From Scolanthus callimorphus (taxonomy: Eukaryota; Cnidaria; Anthozoa; Actiniaria; Edwardsiidae): a stretch of 64,000 bases of DNA. Below the pieces are notes generated by a model. The model was not told where the DNA came from and ran no database searches. It worked only from the letters and a program-made list of their open reading frames with translations. The stretch lies in NCBI GenBank assembly GCA_033964015.1, contig CM066922.1, positions 25,724,961-25,788,960 on the forward strand. The letters are read 5' to 3'. Position 1 is the stretch's first letter; every line of letters starts with the position of its first letter. Positions 34,907-46,200 of the stretch are shown here, in pieces. Position numbers and translations under genes: made by a program.

Positions 34907-37900
34907 ATGAACATAAAGTCTCGTTTCCAGACGTATCGCTTTATAACGTTTAAAAAGTCCACCGAGTTCGCAAAGAAGAGAAATGTAGTGGAGGAGCAAG
35001 TTTTGAGTAAAAAGCTTTGTTACTATGAAAAGGAACAGAAGTTTGTGTACAAGGAGTTAATCAAGATTCGTAAAGAAAAGTACTCACGAACTTTTTACAC
35101 TTCCTCGCCCCACGTACAAGATGACATGCTACCCATGCATCAGAGGTATGTAAGTCAAACTTAAAGGCATGTGTCGGTCTTCTAAATCAGCCTGTTACCC
35201 TGCTACTTATATTAGGCCAAAGAATAGTTATTCACACAACAGTTTATGTTAGATATGTAGAATTTACACAACACGAATTTATCGAAGGGAAACAGGTGGC
35301 AAGGTGGTCCAAAGCCGTCCGCCTCTACGTGCGTTCGGGTTCTTGTAACTTTATTTATACTCGATTAAAACCGTCTGATAAAACATTAATATTATACAAC
35401 TATATACACTAAAATATATTGACTAATACTAAATAACTAATTAAAAACCTTATGAGTGCCTACTTTCCATGGATGGCCGAGTGTCATTGTAAAACTTTTG
35501 TGCAACCCCATTTACCACTGTATGCATTGCTACGCGACCTCAAAATTCAATGTTGCGATGGGCAATTGGCGATTTTTAGCCGTCAATCAAACCAAAACGC
35601 TGGATTCGGCTGCTTTTCTGGATCGATATTGATTGCAAAATCAACCAAAATGGTTTTAAGCTATCCTTTGGCTTCCCTTGCCTAGAATGTTTAACTCTCT
35701 GTTCTTTTCTTGCGTAAAATCGACAATCGCAACAGTGAATTTTGAAGGTCGCGTAGCAATGCATACAGTGGTAAAGGTATTCAAGGATTCTGCTTGTCGA
35801 AGTGTCGAGTGCAGGGAATTCCATAACACCGCCCCGCTATATCGGAAACTATTTTTGAGGAAATTAGTGCGGGGAAAGGAATGTCAAGTCAAGGGGATGT
35901 GGTCCTTAGGCGCGTCTGTACTGCTTGGGTCCTATTTCGCACCTTCTCGTCGTGGGTAGAAATGTTTTGCAATTTCTCGGACTGTGCTCCACGTCTTTAG
36001 GATGAGACGTAACCGAGGTCCCTTCTTTCTCGTTGCACTGTACTTAACCTGTATGGTGAACGCCCTAAAGAACCGCCGTGGGCGCGGGAGTAACCATCCT
36101 CAGGTACAGAACCAAGAGTGGATTACCAAGAGTTTCCATATTTACTATGTACGCCCGAATCACAGTCAGAAAAGTGTCTATTTTTAGAACTAGGATGCCC
36201 GCGAAAATTCGTCATCCACAGGGTTCCCACTTTCTCGCCACGCAAACAGTTGTGAGATCCGGCCTAAAATTAAATCGCAGATCAATCGAAAAATCTTTAA
36301 AGTCGCAAAGATAAGGTAGGATATTCTCTATTTGTTGTGTATTGGGTATACGAGCATTCGAATACTTTCGCGCGCGAAATTCAAATCTAAAAATAGACAC
36401 TTTTCTGACTGTGATGTGGACAAATACTGAGATTCTAACTCTTGTTAATCCACTCTTGACAGAACAGATTATGCTAACAGCACACTGTCTCATGGCTTTG
36501 CACAGCACGCACTGCCACCTGTATCTTAGGTATAAGATATCGCACATCTGTAAACCTCATTTTGTCATATATTACAGTAACCCTTTTCACTGCATACTCA
36601 TTACCTCATCGCGGGGGATTAAGTTATGGGAATGGTTCGCGATAGCAGAGGTGATGAGTACGCAGCGAAGTGGGTTTAGGCTGTACCGCTATACCAGGTG
36701 GTTGGCCGGGAGTACCGTTGAAATGACCACGATTATCGGGGGTGGAAGCTGAATAAGTTGACCTTGATTATTCCTTATTCTTTGACATTTGTCTTCAATT
36801 TACATTTTTTTCAATTATTCATTATTACTTTTCATTATTTAGGCGTTATTCATTATTCATTTAATGTAGGAACTTCTTATTCCTCGCAATTATTCATTAT
36901 TCATTTGTTCGTAAGACCCGTCATTCATAATTCATGATTCAGCTTCCACCCCCGAACGATTAACTCGGAACGAGCGTATTTATGTAAGAGACCTTCCCAA
37001 ATGTGTCAATTGATCTATTATGTAACAGCTTTTCATACGCGGCTTACTCACTGCAGTCAGTAGCGTCCTGCGTTACAGCAGGTTCGACCCAGCGAGTGGC
37101 TCTTAGTGTTTCATAGAAGTCAAACATCGTTCGCGCTAAAAAAAAAAGCTATGAAAAGCGTTGGATGTTACCATGCGCGCACTGTTTTGGTGCCTACCTC
37201 GATTATCCTTGCTATTTACAGGTAGTGTGTACATGTAAATATATCTTTCTTCTTGTAAGTTAATACAAATTGAAAGATTGGCGTTCATTTTCGTTGTTGT
37301 TGCGCTTCATATGAGACAACATTTTAACCAGTTGATCCAGACCTAATTCTGTTAGCCTGCCCAGCTGATCTCAACTCAAGGTGCACTTAGGTGACTCCAC
37401 GAAAAGTCCAAGCGCATTTTCTGAAAATATAAATTCGGTCATAACTTTTATAATATTCCTGTGACGAATATCAAACTTTGATGACGGTAGGGAGGCATCT
37501 TTTAGCAATACCTTAACATACGTTGATCTTTATTTGCGTTAATACGTTTAATATCCCAGCTACAGTGAACCCCTTGTTCCACTTAAGACATCTCTGAAAA
37601 AAAAAATTCTATCACTTTTGTAGGAAATTTCAAAATCGATGTTCAATTTAATTGCCCCATGTAATTAGAAACTCTTAGCCAATTTCCGGAACCAAAATTG
37701 ATATTTTATAGGAGCCTCCTATTGTCCTCAAAGTTTGATATTCGTCACAGGAATATTAAAAAAGTTATGACCGAATTTATATTTACAGAAAATGCGCTTG
37801 GACTTTTCGTGGAGTCACCTTAACAAAAGTGTCCTCTGATGGCTACCCATGGCTGAGAGCCAATCAGAATTCCAGAAACGTGCGCGTTGTGGTATAAAAA

Positions 37901-40821
37901 GGATTGTTCGTCAAAACGAAATGTTCCATATAGAACTCTCTAATATAATATAGTAAAATGTAATATAATATAGTAAAATATTATATAAAATAATATAATT
38001 TAGTATAATATAATACTTAAAGGGGCACTCGCACGCTTAATTTTTGGACAACCTGTCAAAAAATAAGTCTAATTCTAATAACCAAAAATACATTTAAGTT
38101 TACCGGGAATAACCAAAATAACAGTCCAGGTTTGTCAAATGACCTTCTAGCTGTTAAATAAATACAAATCTATAGTGTTTTTATCTATTATCAAGAGGAT
38201 GGAAGTGGATTGCGATTTGAATTATTTGCTTGTCAGGCAAGCGTGCGAGTGTCCCTTTAATTTAGACTAAAGTAAATATGAAGGAACTAAACTACGTTTC
38301 TTTGTCTTTTTCAAGGTACGTTGACGTCCAGGTATCCACAGAAAGCGAAGACAATAACGCGAAGCACAAAAAAGAGAGTAAGGATGCGCCGAAGACTAGG
38401 ACCACAAGTGCCAACCGGACGGAGTTGTGCTCTAAAGAGAACAAGGGAATACTAAGCGCCTCGGGAGTAGAGAGGACCATCTCAACCATGCGTCGTAGGT
38501 CTGTCTGTCTAGAGACCAGTGAGACGCCGGGCCAAATCGTGAGAGTTAGTGTGTCGGACGACCTTGATCGAAAGGTCAAAGGTAACGAAGTCGTGGATGC
38601 ATCTGCACCCAGTAAGTTGTATCTCTCGCGCAGGAGACACTCCATTGCTGTAACAACAGGAATATCTTACCCTTCTTCAATGGGTAAGAAGTCTTTGTTG
38701 GCAGAACCTAAAGGTGATGAAAGTGAGGCAACCTCAGGGAGTTTTCGAAGCGTGGCGTCGCGTCACAGAAGGAGAGGTTCTATGCCTAATGTCGATCTTA
38801 CTCCGTGTGACGAAGGGAACAGTACGCATTGCGGCGCAAATGTGAACATACCGCGGGGACTTATTACAGAAGAGGAAGGGGATTCAGTGGAAAGTGAACG
38901 TGATGGAAATAGTGTTACAAAAGACATCATGCCGGTTAGTGAGAGGACCAGTTCAGACTCACAAGACACAACCACGGTTAACACATCGTTAGAAGTAATC
39001 GGTCAGGATAAAGATTCCAGACATAATACCACAGAGCAAAGCTCGGGGTCACAGACAATCAACAGAAAAGTCTCCTTTAGAGAGACGTTGTGTGATGAAC
39101 CTGTAGATCAGCGACAGGACAAAGAAGAGAATAATTCCTCGAATCGCAAACAAGATTCGCCTGGACAAAACAATTGTGATGCGCCTGCTGCGAAGCCTTG
39201 CGCCGGGGTTGTTAAGAAAACCAGCAGACCCGCGAGTTGTATTCCCTCTGTGTCTTCAGCACGCTATGCAGTTCACATGTCTTGGGATGAACACGTTAAT
39301 ACAGTTAACTCTAATAAGGGACCTCGGGTTACGAGCAAACACAAGTGTAAAGCAAGACCTAAAACGTCACTTGGGGTGAACATGTGTAGAGTTAACTTCC
39401 AGGACACGGTAGATAAAGATGGGAAATTATCTGAAGACCCCATAGCTTCGAGTAGCATTTCCACTAAAGAAAATAGGTTTACAAATAAAAACAAGTGCAA
39501 AAGAAGTCCTAAAGTACCACTCAGGATGAACACTTGTAAGATTGGCCTTGAAAACACGAAAGATAAAGATGTAGACGAAGATAAAGAAGAACGTAGGTTT
39601 ACAAATAAAAACAAGTGCGAAGGAAGACCCAAATCATCACCCAGGATGAACACTTGTAAAATTGGCCTTGAGAACACGACAGATAAAGATGTAGAAGAAG
39701 ATAAAGAAGAACGTAGGTTTACAAATAAAAACAAGTGCGAAGGAAGACCTAAATTATCACTCAGGATGAACGCTTGTAAAATTGGCCTTGAGAACACGAC
39801 AGATAAAGATGTAGAAGAAGATAAAGAAGAACGTAGGTTTACAAATAAAAACAAGTGCGAAGGAAGACCTAAATCACCACCCAGGATGAACACTTGTAAA
39901 ATTGGCCTTGAGGACACGGTAGATGAAGATGTGAAATTCTGTGAAGATCCGGCAGCGTTAAGTCGCGTTGCCACTAAAGAACATAGGTTTACGAGTATAA
40001 CCAAGCGCGAAGGAAGACCTAAATTACCACCCAGGATGAACACTTGTGAAAGTGGACTTAAGGACACGGAAGATAAACATGTGAAATTCTCCGAAGATCC
40101 CACAGCGTTAAGTTGCGTTGCCACTAAACATAGGTTTACGAGTATAACCGAAGGAAGACCTAAATTACCACCCAGGATGAACACTTGGGAAATTGGACTT
40201 AAGGGCACGGAAGATAAACATGTGAAATTCTCTGAAGATCCAAGAGCGTCGAGTTGCGTTGCCACTAAAGAACAAAGGTTTTCGAATATAACCAAGTGCG
40301 AAGGAGGACCTAAAACATCACTGGAAGTGCACAAAGATGTAACATTATCTGAAGACGCCATGGCGTCGAGTAATCAGAAGTTATTAACTAAAAGGCATAG
40401 CATTGGTAGCTTTCTCTTTATAGAAAGACCTAAGTCTGCTCATGAAATCCAACGTCGGGGTTCAGAAGAGAAAGATATGGTTCTAAAGCAGGCAATGATG
40501 AGAAGGCTTGAAATACAACAGGCAGGCAACAAAGCAAGAAGACTCTCTGTTTATCACTTCGGTGATTCGCAGCCAAAGCTCCTGAGGAAGAAATCCCGAT
40601 ACCTGGGTAAGCTTGGTGAATCTGGAAAACACGGGAATGCGGCGGAAAGAAAGATGTCGGTAAAAATGGCGGAAGAATGGGCGACGAGGTCTGATAGTAC
40701 ATGGAAGACGTGGAAAAAGAAAAATAGTTGTGAGTTAGAGAACCTTAACAATAGGCTGATTAGCGACGTAGAACGATGTAGGTACCTCAGGAGCCCTGAG
40801 AGCTTGAAAAAACTGCACTGA
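34907..40821 (+). CDS. unrecognised basic Ser/Lys-rich repeat protein, two coding exons, 914 aa
   Basis: Coding exons are 34907-35145 and 38316-40821, joined in phase 2 at CAGAG|GTATGTAAGT ... TCTTTTTCAAG|G, giving an Arg codon across the junction. An in-frame TAG lies about 42 bases before the ATG. Exon 1 (about 80 aa) is Lys/Glu/Tyr-rich and helix-prone. Exon 2 is a hydrophilic, probably disordered region with basophilic-kinase-like motifs (RRRS, RRHS, RRRGS, KRHS, ARRLS) spread along its length. About residues 414-760 are eight tandem 35-50-aa repeats built on RFTNKNKCEGRPK...MNTCKIGLE. The tail (about 800-914) is again basic with Trp pairs (WKTWKKK). No signal peptide, membrane segment or catalytic domain is seen. 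I do not recognise the family and give no function. Four unit starts spaced exactly 120 bp apart suggest recent internal amplification. Confidence 0.75.
36110..36475. repeat. inverted-repeat element in intron
   Basis: The arms 'gagtggattaccaagagttt ... cacagtcagaaaagtgtcta tttttag' (about 36116-36187) and the inverse (about 36385-36470) flank a 200-bp body. Confidence 0.6.
36737..36958. repeat. terminal-inverted-repeat element with ATTCATTATT body
   Basis: TCGGGGGTGGAAGCTGAAT and its exact inverse ATTCAGCTTCCACCCCCGA bound a body of degenerate 'attattcatta' repeats. It lies in the intron of the Ser/Lys-rich gene. Confidence 0.8.
37389..37820. repeat. foldback element, arms about 100 bp
   Basis: AGGTGACTCCACGAAAAGTC to CGAATATCAAACTTTGA at the left is mirrored at the right (TCAAAGTTTGATATTCGTCA to GTGGAGTCACCT) with few mismatches. 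The loop is about 230 bp. No coding content. Confidence 0.8.
38017..38260. repeat. TTAA-flanked MITE, family D, copy 1
   Basis: The 244-bp element starts TTAAAGGGGCACTCGCACGC and ends GCGTGCGAGTGTCCCTTTAA, with TTAA at both ends. It ends 55 bases before the 3' splice site of the Ser/Lys-rich gene's second exon. A second copy is at 48642-48892. Confidence 0.8.
39316..40360 (+). repeat. coding tandem repeats, 120-150-bp units
   Basis: Eight units start near 39331, 39477, 39597, 39717, 39837, 39984, 40129 and 40273. Units 2-4 are the short 120-bp (40-aa) form and are nearly identical. Units 1 and 5-7 are longer and include a segment like KFSEDPxAxSxVATKE. The last unit is degenerate and truncated. 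All lengths keep the reading frame. Confidence 0.8.
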
Positions 40822-42122
40822 TAGTTGCTCATGTAATCATAGTTTATAGAGGGGAATGGTTAGGAAGCCCGGCAAACTTCAAAGGAACAACACAATAGCG
40901 TGGGTTGAATGTTCAGAGGGGCTATCATTGTGACATTGAGAGTGCACAATCTTTTGTTTCAAGCTCATATGATGTGCGTAGGTGAAAGTACACTTGCATG
41001 TTATTGGCTGGATTTTGGTACTCATGTACCGTGACAGTGCACAGACAAAAGGATTCCACAGAAAAACTGAACAAAGAGATAGTACAATAACAGGGTGTCA
41101 GGTTTCCTAACCATTCCACTCGATTAACTTTGATGTAATGTGATGAAGAGAAGTGAATCAACGGAACCTACTGAACATATAGACTACATATTTAATGATA
41201 AGTTCCAGGACTTTCTCATGACGTTTTGCATATTGAAAATTCCAGGACTTTTCCAGGCCTGGGATGACGTGAACCCTGAAATGTTTGAAAACTCCTGAAA
41301 GTTTTTTGTTTGTATTAATAAGAACACAACAACAACATATTCAGTAATATCGACTACAGCAATAGCAAAGACAACAATAAACAATGTAGCGATGTAATTT
41401 TTATTGCATTAACATTTGAATATTTAATTTGCGCTAGTCGAAGTTAAACTATTGACATTTGATATTCATCTTAAAGAGTTATGAGATATGGTCCGTTCAC
41501 ACGGTGCAATTTGAAGTGAGATTATTATGGCGATCTCCGACGTCACATCACGCCGTGTGAACGGCCGGCGATTTGGCGCTGCGATATTTGTCAGTTTGGC
41601 GATCTGAAAAAAATTGCACCTACATCGCAATGAAATCTGAATATGTTCAAGGCGCCTACGACGTCGCGGCAACATTGCAAGTGAAATCGCCATAAGATCG
41701 TCGGCCGTTCACACCACGCGACGTGATATCGCATTATGAGGTCGCACATCTATTCACAGCATGTGAACCGGGCATTCGACTTGAAAGAAATCGAAAAGAA
41801 TGCTAAGAAGTTAAAGCCGAGTTCAGGGCCTCGGGACAAAAACTGATGACAGATGATTTGGGTAGACCCTCTAAGAAACATGCCACAAACCTGCGCGATT
41901 CACGAAATCGAGGCCAAGCATCAGTGCAATGAAAACGCTGGCGCGTATGAATTTAGACTTGATTCCAGGCGCGTGCCGCGGAGGCTTGTGGGAAGCATCA
42001 AAGACAGGGAATCTAAAACTGCTAAATGAATTTCGAAGATTTGTGTAACGTGTTCATAGTGAAAACGTTATAGCTCTGGTGCGGTCAAAGTTACGTCTTC
42101 TTCTAGATGCCATTGAGGATTT
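40822..42122. other. intergenic between convergent genes
   Basis: The region 41490-41770 has inverted ends of the type 'ggtccgttcacacgg'/'catgtgaaccgggc', a probable degraded repeat. 'ttccaggacttt' units near 41200-41270 are shared with 55320-55720. No coding exon seen. Confidence 0.4.
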
Positions 42123-42841
42123 TTAAACAGAGCCTCAGTCAGGCGCCATTTTGTCAGCCTAGCAACATACCGAGTCAGAGAAAGCATCCATTTCCATCTG
42201 CAGATTTAGCGAATGTAATGCGATATTTTCGATTATAGTCGGTAAATCAGTATCAAACTTTGTTTTTAGATGATTATTTAGAGATAACTTCGCGTAATTC
42301 GTCTTCTGATATGAAATGTAAACAACAACAACGAGTGACTCACTAGGAAGGGCTATATCACGATTTAAAGAGCTTCTGTCAGCCTCCATTTTGTCAGCCT
42401 AGCAACATACCGAGACAGAGAAAGCATCCATTTCCATCGGCTGATTTAGGGAATGCAGTGCAATATTTGCGATTGATTTCGATAAATGAATAATAAAACT
42501 TTGTTTTTAGAGGACTATTTCAAGATTTCTACACGTCATTCGTGGTCTCCTATCGACTGAAAACAATAACAAAGGAGTGGCTGACTAGGGATCTTTAAGG
42601 GATAATTTAGATAGCTTAAAAGAGCGGTGTCACGCCGCCATTTTGACAGCATAGCAACATACGAAGTCGGAGAAATCATCCATTTCCATCGGCCGATTTA
42701 GAGAATATAGAGCAAGGTTCTCGATTGAATCAAATCTGAAACTTTGTTTTTAGATGTTTATTAAGAGATTTCTACACGTAATTCGTCTTCTAATATTGAA
42801 CGAAAACAATAACAACGGAGTGGCTGACACGGGCTCTTTAA
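42123..42841. repeat. three adjacent TTAA MITEs of family A
   Basis: Copies at about 42123-42360, 42365-42598 and 42616-42841 share the 'cagcctccattttgtcagcc tagcaacatac' left part and 'ggagtggctgac' right end of the copy at 1938. TTAA flanks are clear for the second and third. The divergent first copy ends poorly. Confidence 0.75.
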
Positions 42842-43269
42842 ATGCTGTCAAGTTCACATGAAATGAGCAAAATCATCTTCAAATCAAATACCTTTTTCTT
42901 TCTAAGCATTTTGAAGCTTAGTATATCATGATGAGTTGTTTATGTGTTGAGTTGTTCACTGGCCTAGTTTTATAGAATTTTGTTACAACAACCGTGACAT
43001 AGTCCCTTTAACTCCAGAAGACAGTACATTCGAGTTTGACGAGAAAAGAAGCTGTATGAAGCAAACGCAGTGGCTAATGAACTACTGGTTGCGCGGCCAT
43101 TGCAGATAAATTCCTTGCAATCGTCCTAATGAATTTTATCTCTTGTTCCATTCACATTGTTCCGTTGTTAGTCTCATATGATTGTTCACATTACCGGTAT
43201 GGCATTAAATGACCCATCAGGGGAGGTATGCGTACGTATGTCCATTCCCATGGCGGGTGGGGTCGGTTC

Positions 43270-46200
43270 TCAGTCGCTGTATTCCTCGTCGTCGTAGTCA
43301 CTCTCACCAGTCTCCATGTCCTCTTCCTTGTCTTCCTCGTCACTCTCGAAGTCCCACTGCTTGGTTTCGAATTCCTTCGCCTCTTCGACAACGATCTAAA
43401 AAGGTATATACAAGGAATTAAGTTATACCAGAATTTACATATAACTTAGTTGAAACATGTAACGGCGAACCAAGCTGTGGAATATTCATTGTGAGTTTAT
43501 GACCATATTTGGTCAGTAATGAACTCTCGACTGCTAACCCAAGCAGGTTTTCTCTTCATAATATTTCATTTTTCGCTCAAATAAAGTAGAGCAACAGAGG
43601 TAAGTGATAATATGTTAACATTTAACATCTTGAAGTCTTGCAACAACATTATTTTCAAAATCTGTTCAATTGTTTATTCTGCGAATATTCCACAGCTTGG
43701 CACTAAAGCAATGTATGTTTGTTACACGTTTCAACTCACTTAATATCTGTTTCTGGTTATACTAAGAGAGTTATATAGTGCTCTAACAAAAAGGCAAAAC
43801 ATATATATATATAGATGAACTTGTACAAGTATAATCACTCAGGTGAATATCAGAAATACATCGCGCTGATTGCTCGAGTATAATCACTCAAGTGAATATC
43901 AGAAATGCATCGCACTGATTGGTCGGGTATAATCACTGAAGTGAATATCAGAAAAAGAGCATGCTGACTGGTCGAGGTTTAAGTCTTATTTTCAGATAGT
44001 TTGCCTGAGGAAATTTGATCTTCAGTCGGTAAATTCCGCCGAAAATAGCACTCAAAAAGGCGATATCGCACGAGTCGCGCCTTTTTTGTGTGCAGAATCT
44101 AGCCTCCCGAAGCTAAAAAAAAAGAATCTTACGCGCGCGTTGATTGGCTAAATACGAGTGAAATTTAACGTGGAATTAATTCATCATGCGATAAATTTAT
44201 CTATTACAGCGCTCTTCGCTTGGCGGAGCTCAATTCAATGTTTACCTTGAAGTTTTGTTGGACGTCACAATCCAAATAGGAGTCGGAACGGAGTGCGCAA
44301 GTGTAGTAGTAGGTGCCTGGTTTCTCGGGTGCCTGGAATTTAAGCTCAGCCTGAAAAAGAAATTACACGTACTCGAATCTTGTCCTCCAGAAATTACAAC
44401 CTCTTAATTCATGTACTGTAAAGTCCTTCTTGACAAAGTCGGAGCTCATTTTGGTATTCTGCTAAGGAGACCTCATTCCAGGTACACTCATAATCTACGG
44501 GACTCTTGAAACAATGTTTTCGTGACTAGTCCCGCACTGAAGCTGCAAAGAGGGCGTTTTACTAGAAGGAGGATATCACACGGAAAAAAATTAACTCCTT
44601 CAAGTCTAGCCTGAATTTCATCCATCCCTCTGCTCCATCGTACCTAGTGAGGTAGATCGAAAGCGAAGGGACGGCTGAAACTTAGGTTACTTGAAGTCCG
44701 CTCTGACCCTAAGGGTTGGGGTAATGGCTACTGTAGTTTTTAGAATGTAAGTATTTACATTTGATATTTGTGATATTGTTTTTTGTTTTATTATGTCTAT
44801 GATAGAATATCGTATTTGTCCACCAGAGCCTGGTTCCGCTTAGTAATAGACCTCCTCGGCTTGGGCGTAATGTTTCCCATTTCAGATCACGTGGCATTCC
44901 CATGAGTATTCTTTCTTTGTTTTTCTGCTACGCACCGAAGGATATATGAATATGAAAGCATTCCAAACAAAGAGAGAATACTCATGGGAATGCCACATGA
45001 TCTGAAATGGGCAAAACATTACGCCCAAGCCGAGGAGGTCTGTTGCAAGCCTTTTGGAAAGAGGTGAAGATACATGGATTTTGTCCTTACGGGGGGAGGG
45101 GTGGGTCTTTTTTGCCATTACCTCTTCTTCGTCCCTGAGTGTACAGACTTGCTGAGGTGGCGTGACGAGCGAGGTTTTCCGTCGATCTGTCACGTAAACC
45201 CACCACCACTCTTGCTTGTCCTGTCATGCAATCACACACAACAATAGTAAGAAAGGAGGGTATACACTGCTTGCAGCCCCTTCTTCAGCGATGGCGCGTC
45301 TCTCCCTCTCCTCAGTAACTCGGCACCGTAAACAAATCGAAGCGCGCCGCGGGTAAAAAAAAAATCATTCCCTCGATTTACGGACGATTGCCGAAGTAGG
45401 GGCTGCAAGCAGTCTAAATCCCTGGCTAAACTAGGACACATGTAGCGCGCAACATTGTAGCCGGACACATGTTTCCTTCATGTTTCCCAGTTCAGCCACA
45501 CGAGAAACATTGTTGCGCGCGACAAATTTTGTAGCCGGGACACAAAGAAATGTTTCTTCGCAAGACAAGAAACATTTCATATGTCCGAGACACATGCGTG
45601 CGATTTTCCTAGTTTAGCCACTCGGGGAAACATGCAGGACACAAATGTTGCGCGCTACATGTGTCCTAGCTTAGCCGTAGCTTAAGGAGGGTAACGTGAC
45701 TGACTCATGTAACAGCAACGTTACGTTAGACGTGAGACAAAAATGCAGCAGTCGATCATGGAGTGAGCCCTTTTTGAGAGGCTTGCTGTAAGACGTGGTT
45801 CCTTTAGGAGCGTCTAAAATGAGCAGCGAGCGCTTTGCAGGCTTTACGCGTAGACACAATAGCATAGGCAGAGCTTATGGCATTAGTCGTGACGGTGGCG
45901 AAGAAGTACAACAAATCGTAAGTGTGAAAAAGCAGTTTTTGAAACACAATGACACACAATTAGCCAATCAGAACGCGTGAAACTACTGATCAGCCAATCA
46001 AAACGCTTAAACGCGGTCAAGGTCACAAGACGAAGCGGTCCGTAGATTTTGTCGTAGTCATACTGTGGCATGGCGAAGACTCGGTCTCGTGGGGCATTGC
46101 TTTCGCCATCAAGAGTTCCCTGCTGGCCACCTTAAGGCCCGTTTACACTTGCAATTTTGACTGCAATTTTTGTCGCGCGAGTCGCGGCGATTTTTCTCGC

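Noticed and set aside
36342..36752. 136-codon plus-strand frame
   Set aside because: It overlaps two inverted-repeat elements in an intron and has no recognisable domain.
39273..40361. 362-codon open frame on the minus strand
   Set aside because: It is antisense to the tandem coding repeats, and its Ser/Leu-rich repetition simply mirrors them. No splice or start context.
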